A stretch of 12,153 nucleotides of DNA from Deltaproteobacteria bacterium (GTDB taxonomy: Bacteria; Desulfobacterota; Deferrimicrobia; Deferrimicrobiales; Deferrimicrobiaceae). Under the pieces are notes generated by a model. The model was not told the origin of the DNA. It saw nothing but the letters and a program-made list of their open reading frames with translations, and did no database searches. Each line of letters opens with the position of its first letter. The stretch's first letter is position 1. The position numbers and the translations under genes are program-made. Below, one piece after another: positions 7,101 to 12,153 of this stretch. The DNA lies in contig JAGGAJ010000036.1 in assembly GCA_017889845.1 (NCBI GenBank), positions 1 to 12,153 on the forward strand, in the 5' to 3' direction.

Positions 7101-8494
7101 TCATCGCAGCGGGGAACCCCTTGAAGGTGTCGGGCAAGGTGTCCTGGAAGGGTGACCTGGACGTCCGGCTCGACGGGAAACTGCCTGCCTCAGCCCTTCG
7201 CCTCGTTGTCCCCGACCTGTTCGAGCGGCTGGACGGGGTGCTGACGGTCGGCGTCCGTCTCGCGGGAAAGTGGGACGATCCCACGATCGTCGGGACCGGG
7301 CACGCCGAGGGGGCGACCCTCTCGTTCGCGGGGTACGGGCAGGTCTTCGAGTCGGTCCAGGCGGACGCGGTCATCAGCAGGGAGAAGATCATCTTCGAAC
7401 ACTTCGAGGGAAGGACCGGCGGCGGGTATTTCGACGGGAGGGGGGAGGTGCCCCTGAAAACGGACGCCGGGCAGCGGCTGTTCTTCACGGTGGACTTCCT
7501 TGACGTCCGGTACCCGTACCCGGACGATTTCCGCCCCGTCGTCCAGGGACACGCAGAGCTGATCGGGCCTCTGGAAGACCTCCTTGTGACGGGGGAGGTC
7601 GAGGTGCAGTCCGCCCGCTTCACCCGGAGCATGTATCCCGAGAGGGCGCTCGTCGACTTCAGCAAGAGGCTCGCGGACGTCGCGGCGCGCCGGGAGAAAT
7701 CCGACTTTCGCGTCCGGCTCGACATCGACGTCGTCGCGGACCGGACGATCCGGTTCAAAAACAACCTCTCCGACGCCAGTGCCAGCGGGGAGTTCAAGAT
7801 CGCGGGGGACAGCAGCAAGGTGATCATCCTCGGTTCGTTCGACGTCTACGAGGGGTACGTGGTGTATTACGGCAGCCGGTACGACCTGAAGCGGCTCGTC
7901 GTGGATTTCCAGGATCCGCGCAGGAACAACCCCCGGCTCGACGCCCGGGCGGAAACGAAGAAGGGAAACTACACCGTGACCGTTTTGGTCAGCGGTACGT
8001 TAGAGAAACCCGAGGTGGACTTCGCTTCCGATCCTCCGTTGAGCCGGACCGACATCGTGAGCCTCCTGTCGTTCGGCGTCACGACGCAGGCTCTTGGGTC
8101 CAACGGCACGGGCTCCGGCGGTTCCTCCGGCGCGGTCGGGTCGGCGGCCGTGTTCGTCGGCAGTTATGTCGGGGGCGTGGACGAGAAGATCCGCGGCGCG
8201 GTCGGGCTGGACCGTTTCTCCATCGAGACCGGCTTCTCCCAGACCACCCAGCAGTTCGTGCCGAGGTTCGTCGTCGGGAAATCGTTCGGGGACCGGGCCA
8301 CCGTGTCCGTGTCGACCTCCGTGGGGACCTCCGCGGAAACCTCCGCCTCCGGGGAAGTGAAGCTCCGGGAGAACCTCTACCTGCAGGGGGCGTGGGAGAG
8401 CACCACGACCTCCACGAGGGGGGACATCTCCGGAGACCTGAAGGTCAAATACCGTTTCCGCCAATTCAAGGATTTGCTGCGTGGCGGAGAGTAG
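4190..8494 (+). CDS. tamB: TamB-like translocation and assembly module / AsmA-like envelope protein
   Basis: A 1434-residue protein, slightly longer than E. coli TamB (about 1260). Arg/Trp-rich residues 1-8 are followed by one hydrophobic anchor (about 9-23, Leu/Val-rich), placing the rest in the periplasm. The body is a long array of beta-rich segments with little helix, as in AsmA/TamB/YhdP proteins, which form a hydrophobic groove bridging the inner and outer membranes. The C-terminal TamB (DUF490) domain covers roughly 1080-1434 and contains DPPLSRTDIVSLLSFG (1281-1296), then a Gly/Ser-rich stretch (about 1304-1330) and amphipathic strands at the end. TamB partners Omp85 proteins in outer-membrane protein insertion, and relatives carry phospholipid. 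The next gene is an Omp85 protein overlapping by 14 nt, which supports this role. The ATG has no upstream Shine-Dalgarno; an in-frame GTG at 4205 has GAGG at 4195-4198 and would keep the anchor. Confidence 0.93.
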   Translation: MARRWVRWTGGGLLVVLLLLLGWRVSLEIPERLSGLERSLLDAAARFGLQIRYGSLKFHPLHLRVSIDNIAVTDGLAGVPLGTAGSVDVSISPLRYLAGDLPVSRIRVRNFRLHAGEANRELYGKLSSGKGEPSGGELPEILLLEGSVRLGPIGPLRWFEADVREVRIRTARFLGTRVTATVEHASGEIDLAGAGAAAWPYPSMEADLLHKDGVLRVRRLKASGNGSTALLSGAFDTRREILDGKLSGEIDLARWVAAGAPGARLAGSVAREGKVEVSATVSGTLADPRGTGRILLRSVALPGLPRADGEAELSLVGRVVQVTRLRSKIWGGTLEATGRYDVAGGTVEGKASLLRVSLAAVPWDAFGTPVRLAGTGDLSILVEGGPGRLRGSVSLSLPDGVERPPGSGEDRLLLRVPLSAEAVGELRDGKELRIDALRIRAGVAETRGEGSVSLAGRTVRMRGVVTVPAGKAADYGLGYPLSWGKAEGTWELSGPAAAVHVAADLQVDSLAAWSLSPVPFRLKAEGEPVRGLHFVADVPGRAFRVTATGTVVSLLDPSRARGEIAVVARDVDLSEGERWVTAVAASLGKDAGELPRHLSGMEGTAEGDARLSIAAGSVELSGSARSRRLVARGIPLHDVKAAGGYSATPGSVRWEARGEGGLGEGSVWIETRGGGKGDTEVSGGCERLEIAQLFPLLKRENPNGIRGTIDGLFRLREGPHGWEVPHAAAETKEFAVGSMKFADVRVGGSLGASEGKFSASSSSPRLTLAGEVRRGGGWPVKFEVAAVDVPTSFLLAAAGRGDSPSGGTWNADVGGEVRVGDLLEGKRIPGEVFPALHASIRSSAPSAGDVRFEDFRVSGNRQGDSIRGEIETRLPATRLAWAVNLREPFGFRLEGPFSLGEADVAAPKDEKRRFSLQGRAEIEGALRALEKTSGTVQVETVRYREGGLEMTGKDLSARMDPEGIRWTGGTIIAAGNPLKVSGKVSWKGDLDVRLDGKLPASALRLVVPDLFERLDGVLTVGVRLAGKWDDPTIVGTGHAEGATLSFAGYGQVFESVQADAVISREKIIFEHFEGRTGGGYFDGRGEVPLKTDAGQRLFFTVDFLDVRYPYPDDFRPVVQGHAELIGPLEDLLVTGEVEVQSARFTRSMYPERALVDFSKRLADVAARREKSDFRVRLDIDVVADRTIRFKNNLSDASASGEFKIAGDSSKVIILGSFDVYEGYVVYYGSRYDLKRLVVDFQDPRRNNPRLDARAETKKGNYTVTVLVSGTLEKPEVDFASDPPLSRTDIVSLLSFGVTTQALGSNGTGSGGSSGAVGSAAVFVGSYVGGVDEKIRGAVGLDRFSIETGFSQTTQQFVPRFVVGKSFGDRATVSVSTSVGTSAETSASGEVKLRENLYLQGAWESTTTSTRGDISGDLKVKYRFRQFKDLLRGGE
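8468..8472 (+). promoter_or_regulatory. Ribosome binding site for the Omp85 gene, inside tamB
   Basis: AAGGA lies 8 nt before the GTG at 8481, within the last codons of tamB. It supports the GTG start, which yields a good signal peptide, and suggests translational coupling across the 14-nt overlap. Confidence 0.6.
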
Positions 8495-11252
8495 CCGGCT
8501 CTCCGCCCTGGTTCTCTCGGGGTGGATCGTCCTCCTGCCGTTCGCCCGGGCGACGGCGGAGGAGGGTCCGGCCTCCTCCGTCCCGTCTCCGGTCGTCTCC
8601 ACACTGACTTTCCAGGTGGCCTCCCCGTACCAGCTCTCCTACGAGGAACTCAACGGCCTCGTCACCCTGCGCCCGGGGGACCCCCTCACGCCGGAAGGCG
8701 TGAGGGAGTCCATCCGGCGCCTGAACACCAAGTCGGCGTTCCGCGAGGTGACGGCGTACGTCCGGGAGGAGGGAGGCCGGGCCGACCTGCTCTTCTTCCT
8801 TCGGCCCATTCCGTTCATCGCGGAAATCGAAGTGAGGGGGCAGAAGGAGTTGACCTCTTCGCAGATCGTCACGGCATCCCGCCTGAAGCGCGGGACGGTC
8901 CTCGGGGAGAGGGACCTTGTGGAGGCGCAGGAAGCGGTCGCGTCGTTCCTCGCGCAGAAAGGGTTCACGGCGGGCCGGTGCGCGATCGAAGTTTCCTGCA
9001 GCACCGTGAACGGATCGGGCAAGGTCCGGATCGACGTGAAAGAGGGAGCCCCCGCCCTCGTGGGATCCCTGGCCTTCCCTGGCGCCTCCTTCTTTTCCGC
9101 GGAACAACTCGGCGGGATTCTCGGAGTGCAGGTCGGGGAACGGTTCGACTTCCGGCGGTGGGATCAGGGGATGGCACGCCTCCGCCGGGAGTACAAGAAG
9201 GCGGGGTTCCTGACCGTGCGCATCGAGGAATCCGCGCCCCTGTGCGGGGAGGGTGGATCTCTCTGCCCGCAGGCGACCGTGGTGGAAGGACGGCGGTACG
9301 ACGTCCGGTGGGAGGGTGTCCGGGAGTTCTCTGCGGAAAAACTGTCGGACGTGGCCGGGCTCTACACCGGCGACGAGGTGACGGAGGGGGCGCTGCTGTA
9401 CGACGTGCGGGAGCGGGTCCTGGCGTTCTATCGCGATAAAGGGTACCTGCAGGCGGAGGTGGCCGTCGCGCTCGGGGAGGAAACCGATGGGAGAGTGCCG
9501 CTGACCGTAGCGGTCCGGGAGGGGAAGGCGGGGCCCGTCCGGGCGATCCGGTTCGAGGGAAACCACGGGATCCCGGAGAATACCTTGCTCCGGCAGATGA
9601 CCACCCGGGCGAGGGGCACGTTCCACTGGTTCACGGGGTCCGGGAAATACAGCGAGCAGGAGTGGAACCAGGACCTGAGCGCGATCGTCGGGTATTACCA
9701 GAAGGAAGGGTACGTCCGGATGCGGATCACCGGCGTGGACAACGTGTGGGACGCGGACGGGGGGGTCACCAAGGTCATCCACGTCGAGGAAGGGCAGCGG
9801 TATCGCCTCCGGGAAATTCTCTTCCGCGGGAACGACGCCTTCCTACGGACGGAACTCCTGGCGCTGATGCGAAACCGGGAGGGGGCGTTCGTCGATTATG
9901 TCGGGCTGGAACGCGACCAGGAAACGATCCTCTCGAAATACCGCGACTCGGGATTCCTCGATGCGACCGTCGAGGGGACAGTGAACTTCGACGAGGGGAA
10001 GGATAGCGTCGTCGCGCAGTTCATGATCGCGGAAGGGCCACGATACCGGCTCGGGGCCGTCGTCGTCCAGGGGAACCTCCTGACCGGCGCCACGGTTGTG
10101 CTTCGGGAGAACACGATCCCCGCCGGTGCGTTCGCGGGGGAGACGGACATCCTGAAATTCCAGCAATCGGTGTACGGAACGGGCCTGTACAAAAGCGTAC
10201 GGATGCAGCGCGTCAAGAGGCCCCAGGAACGGATCCTGGACCTCGTCGTCGAGGTGGAAGAGACGTTGTTCTTCGACGTCGAATTCGGTGCGGGGTACGG
10301 TGTCGAAACCGGCATCCGCGGCTCGGTCTTCGCCAAGGACAGGAACCTCGACGGGTTCGGCAGAAGCCTCTCCGGGCTGGCCATGGTCGGCCAGAAGGAG
10401 CAGAACTACCAGTTGCAGATGCGGGAACCGTACGTTCTGGGGAACAGGTGGAAGTGGGAGGGCGTGCTGACCGGGTCCTACCTGTACCAGGAGCGTCCCA
10501 GCTTCGGGCTGCGGAAGGCGGCCATCGTAGCCGGGATCACCCAGAAGCTTCTCGAACGGTCCACCGTTACGCTGCAGTACGTGTTCTCGCGCGACGACAC
10601 GTTCGACGTCCAGCCCGGCGCGGTCATCTCGAAGGAGGACCAGGGGAAAGCCAACATCGGCAGCGTCCAGGGTCTCGTGGTCCTCGACTTCCGGGACGAC
10701 CCGTTCAACCCGAAACGGGGAGTGTTCGTTTCCGGTGGGGCCGAACTGGCGAGCCTGCTGCTGGGGTCCCAGGTGGACTTTTGGTCGCTCACCGGGCAGA
10801 CGAGCTATTACCTGCCCGTCGTCCGGCGGAACTCCCTCGCCCTTTCCGCGCGTGCGGGCTCCATCCTTCCGTATGGCGACACGCCGGAAGTCCCGATCCA
10901 GAGGCGGTTCTTCGCGGGCGGGCGGACGACGGTCCGCGGGTTCAAGCAGGACACGCTGGGTCCGCTCGGGCCGGACGGGGCGCCCATCGGGGGGAACTTC
11001 CAGCTGATCCTGAACGCGGAGATGCGGGTCCCCCTGCAGTATGGGTTCCTGACGGCGGTCTTCGTGGACGCCGGAAGCGTCTGGTTGTGGGATACACCCC
11101 CGTACGGATTCGACCTTCGGGAAACCGCCGGTCTGAGCCTCCGGTACATCACCCCCGTAGGTCCCATCAGCGTGGATTACGGCTGGAAGCTGGATCGCCG
11201 CGCGGGGGAGTCCGCCGGGGCGGCGAGTTTCAGCATCGGCGCTGTATTCTAG
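8481..11252 (+). CDS. Omp85-family outer-membrane assembly protein (BamA/TamA-like) with multiple POTRA domains
   Basis: A 923-residue protein with a GTG start. Residues 1-26 form a signal peptide (hydrophobic 8-21, Ala-Thr-Ala before the likely cut), so the protein is exported. Seven POTRA-like units can be read at about 38-111, 111-190, 191-270, 272-350, 351-440, 441-521 and 522-594. Each has the order strand, two helices, strands, with recurrent KxGF/KxGY and EG-x-Y/V turns (for example QKGF, KAGF, DKGY, KEGY, DSGF). The barrel spans about 595-923. It contains DDPFNPKRG (739-747), the loop-6 motif RRFFAGGRTTVRGF (808-821) with VRGF, and GPISVDYGW (894-902), and ends in Phe923, the usual beta-signal residue. 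BamA inserts outer-membrane proteins; TamA works with TamB. Coupling to tamB favours a TamA-like role, but POTRA number and length are BamA-like or greater. Whether another bamA exists in the genome is unknown. Confidence 0.93.
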   Translation: MAESSRLSALVLSGWIVLLPFARATAEEGPASSVPSPVVSTLTFQVASPYQLSYEELNGLVTLRPGDPLTPEGVRESIRRLNTKSAFREVTAYVREEGGRADLLFFLRPIPFIAEIEVRGQKELTSSQIVTASRLKRGTVLGERDLVEAQEAVASFLAQKGFTAGRCAIEVSCSTVNGSGKVRIDVKEGAPALVGSLAFPGASFFSAEQLGGILGVQVGERFDFRRWDQGMARLRREYKKAGFLTVRIEESAPLCGEGGSLCPQATVVEGRRYDVRWEGVREFSAEKLSDVAGLYTGDEVTEGALLYDVRERVLAFYRDKGYLQAEVAVALGEETDGRVPLTVAVREGKAGPVRAIRFEGNHGIPENTLLRQMTTRARGTFHWFTGSGKYSEQEWNQDLSAIVGYYQKEGYVRMRITGVDNVWDADGGVTKVIHVEEGQRYRLREILFRGNDAFLRTELLALMRNREGAFVDYVGLERDQETILSKYRDSGFLDATVEGTVNFDEGKDSVVAQFMIAEGPRYRLGAVVVQGNLLTGATVVLRENTIPAGAFAGETDILKFQQSVYGTGLYKSVRMQRVKRPQERILDLVVEVEETLFFDVEFGAGYGVETGIRGSVFAKDRNLDGFGRSLSGLAMVGQKEQNYQLQMREPYVLGNRWKWEGVLTGSYLYQERPSFGLRKAAIVAGITQKLLERSTVTLQYVFSRDDTFDVQPGAVISKEDQGKANIGSVQGLVVLDFRDDPFNPKRGVFVSGGAELASLLLGSQVDFWSLTGQTSYYLPVVRRNSLALSARAGSILPYGDTPEVPIQRRFFAGGRTTVRGFKQDTLGPLGPDGAPIGGNFQLILNAEMRVPLQYGFLTAVFVDAGSVWLWDTPPYGFDLRETAGLSLRYITPVGPISVDYGWKLDRRAGESAGAASFSIGAVF

Positions 11253-11749
11253 GCGAGCACCGGCACGCGGGCCTTCTGGACCACGCACGTCTTCCCGATG
11301 CGGTCCCCGAGACGGCGGCGCTCCGGGTTGCGGAAGGCAGCTACCGACTCGACCGCGATCGCCAGCGGCATCAGCAGGTAGATGATGAACAGGACGTTGC
11401 GGAAGGAGGAGTCCACGTAGGAGATGGGTCTGCCGTCCATGTGGACCACCCGCACCCCCATAATCTTCTTGCCGATGCTCTGGCCGCCGAACAGGCCGTC
11501 GCGGAACGTGATGTAGAGCACGGCGAGAAACCCGCCCAGGATCCCGGAACCCAGGGCAGGTCCGCCGAAGTGAAGCGCGGCGTACAGGAACAGGTCGATC
11601 AGGAACGCGATGCCGCGGGATTGCCAATCCGCCGGGACCGGGTTGAACGGCTCGGCCGGCGGTTCCTCTTCGGTCAGCGGCCTCCTGCGTTCGACGCCGT
11701 CCCAGCCGGCCGTCGGCGAGGGTGTTCCGCTCCCTGTTTCCTCCGGCAT
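11249..11749 (-). CDS. RDD-family integral membrane protein
   Basis: A 166-residue protein on the minus strand. A polar, Pro/Glu-rich N-terminus (1-40) precedes three hydrophobic segments at about 46-62, 65-81 and 118-135. The residues that name the RDD family are visible: Arg45 and Asp52 in SRGIAFLIDLF, and Asp149 in RRLGDRIGK. QSIGKKIMGVRVV (90-102) is the typical family core. The biochemical role of most RDD proteins is unknown; some have been linked to ion transport. The ATG at 11749 has a purine-rich GGGAGAGG upstream on its own strand. The stop interlocks with the Omp85 stop in the shared CTAG at 11249-11252, so the genes converge with no spacer. I infer an inner-membrane protein with no clear link to the TamB/Omp85 pair. 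Confidence 0.88.
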   Translation of the reverse strand: MPEETGSGTPSPTAGWDGVERRRPLTEEEPPAEPFNPVPADWQSRGIAFLIDLFLYAALHFGGPALGSGILGGFLAVLYITFRDGLFGGQSIGKKIMGVRVVHMDGRPISYVDSSFRNVLFIIYLLMPLAIAVESVAAFRNPERRRLGDRIGKTCVVQKARVPVLA

Positions 11750-11778
11750 GAAGCACCTCTCCCGGGAATGGTCCGGAC

Positions 11779-11808
11779 ATTTTATCCGCTTTCCACCGTT
11801 TCCGGTAA
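11779..11808 (-). promoter_or_regulatory. Possible promoter of the RDD gene
   Basis: Read on the minus strand, TAAAAT (plus positions 11779-11784) is a 5/6 match to the -10 consensus. TTACCG (11803-11808), 18 nt away, is a weak -35. Transcription would start near 11772, leaving a leader of about 23 nt that includes the GGGAGAGG ribosome binding site. The -35 box falls within the dyad at 11799-11815. Confidence 0.4.
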
Positions 11809-11815
11809 TCGGAAA
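11799..11815. promoter_or_regulatory. Dyad in the divergent intergenic region, possible operator
   Basis: TTTCCG (11799-11804) and CGGAAA (11810-11815) are exact inverted repeats with a 5-nt GTAAT spacer. They lie in the 84-nt region between the divergent RDD and signalling-protein genes. The dyad overlaps the proposed -35 of the RDD gene, and its left arm sits 17 nt before a TAATTT that could be a -10 for the rightward gene. A dimeric regulator could bind there, but a 6-bp-arm dyad can also arise by chance. Confidence 0.3.
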
Positions 11816-11833
11816 TCATGGTAATTTCGCATC

Positions 11834-12153
11834 ATGCCGGCCGAAAGTCCCACGCAGGGCCTCCGGGCCCATTTCCTGCCCGGGTGGCGGCCCGTGTTTG
11901 CCCTCGCCTGGTGCGCCCTCATCGCGATGACCCTCGCCGCGGCCTTGCTGCTTGGCGGGACCTCGACCCGTGCGGGCGCATTTTTCGCTGCGGCGGCGGC
12001 GGGCGAGGTCGCACTGGGGCTGGTCAGCGCCTTTCTCCTGGAGCGGACCGTGTTCCGCCCCGTCGATCGCCTCCGGGAAGCCGTGGCAACGGCGGACGTG
12101 GACACCGTCGCCGCGGAGAGGGGCCCCCTCGCCCCCCTTGCGGAGGCGATCTC
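11834..12153 (+). CDS. Two-TM, HAMP-like membrane signalling protein, N-terminal part (3' truncated by window)
   Basis: The frame from ATG at 11834 stays open to the window end (106 complete codons). Two hydrophobic segments at about 21-41 and 46-69 are separated by only about five polar residues, so there is almost no periplasmic sensor loop. The second segment runs into LLERTVFRPVDRLREAVATA, which resembles the start of a HAMP linker (Pro76 and the following amphipathic helix). Such an arrangement normally leads to a histidine kinase, diguanylate cyclase or similar output domain, but that part is beyond the window, so the output is unknown. No Shine-Dalgarno precedes the ATG. TAATTT at 11822-11827 could be a -10 giving a leaderless or very short leader mRNA. 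It is divergent from the RDD gene. Confidence 0.7.
   Translation, partial: MPAESPTQGLRAHFLPGWRPVFALAWCALIAMTLAAALLLGGTSTRAGAFFAAAAAGEVALGLVSAFLLERTVFRPVDRLREAVATADVDTVAAERGPLAPLAEAI

Noticed and set aside
8101..8180. Gly/Ser-rich segment in TamB, considered as a tandem repeat or insertion
   Set aside because: No exact DNA repeat unit is present. A flexible Gly/Ser stretch at this position is compatible with variation in TamB C-terminal domains.
9843..11819. A 658-codon open frame on the minus strand across the Omp85 gene and the RDD gene
   Set aside because: It runs through two well-supported genes in other frames, and its translation has no family resemblance. Long stop-free antisense frames are expected at this GC content.
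11610..11930. A plus-strand frame spanning the RDD gene start and the signalling gene start
   Set aside because: It is antisense to the RDD protein and out of frame with the two-TM protein. Its Pro/Ser-rich product has no recognisable features.

Overview
This is a GC-rich, densely coded stretch of a Gram-negative, diderm bacterial chromosome. The gene content and protein style fit a deltaproteobacterial lineage (Desulfuromonadia/Geobacter-like or a related uncultured group). Supporting points are the M24 peptidase-efp-accB-accC order, a TPR protein of the type common in those groups, and a TamB/Omp85 pair with a POTRA-rich Omp85. The lineage call is inference from gene order and sequence style, not from a marker-gene comparison. 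I saw no insertion sequence, integrase, CRISPR array or other sign of an accessory island; this reads as core genome.

Left block (1-3945, + strand): the 3' end of an M24-family Xaa-Pro peptidase, then efp (elongation factor P), accB (biotin carboxyl carrier protein) and accC (biotin carboxylase), spaced 4, 10 and 9 nt apart. After 53 nt comes a GTG-started tetratricopeptide-repeat protein of unknown function. This looks like one operon joining ribosome rescue at proline stretches, the first step of fatty-acid synthesis, and a probable scaffold protein.

Middle spacer (3946-4189): a hairpin just after the TPR gene, a tRNA-Gly with anticodon CCC and an encoded CCA end, a perfect 8-bp inverted repeat, a probable intrinsic terminator, and a perfect TATAAT hexamer only 6 nt upstream of the tamB ATG.

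Right block (4190-11252, + strand): a 1434-residue TamB-like protein (inner-membrane anchor, long beta-rich periplasmic body, TamB C-terminal domain) whose end overlaps by 14 nt the GTG start of a 923-residue Omp85 protein. The Omp85 protein has a signal peptide, what I read as seven POTRA domains, and a C-terminal barrel ending in Phe. Together they probably form an envelope-spanning machine for outer-membrane protein assembly or lipid transport.

Right edge (11249-12153): a minus-strand RDD-family membrane protein converges on the Omp85 gene, with the two stop codons interlocked in one CTAG. It is divided by an 84-nt divergent promoter region from the start of a two-TM, HAMP-like signalling protein cut by the window end. 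I found no convincing undescribed system. The points most worth a second look are the seven-POTRA Omp85/TamB pair and the unusual tamB start.
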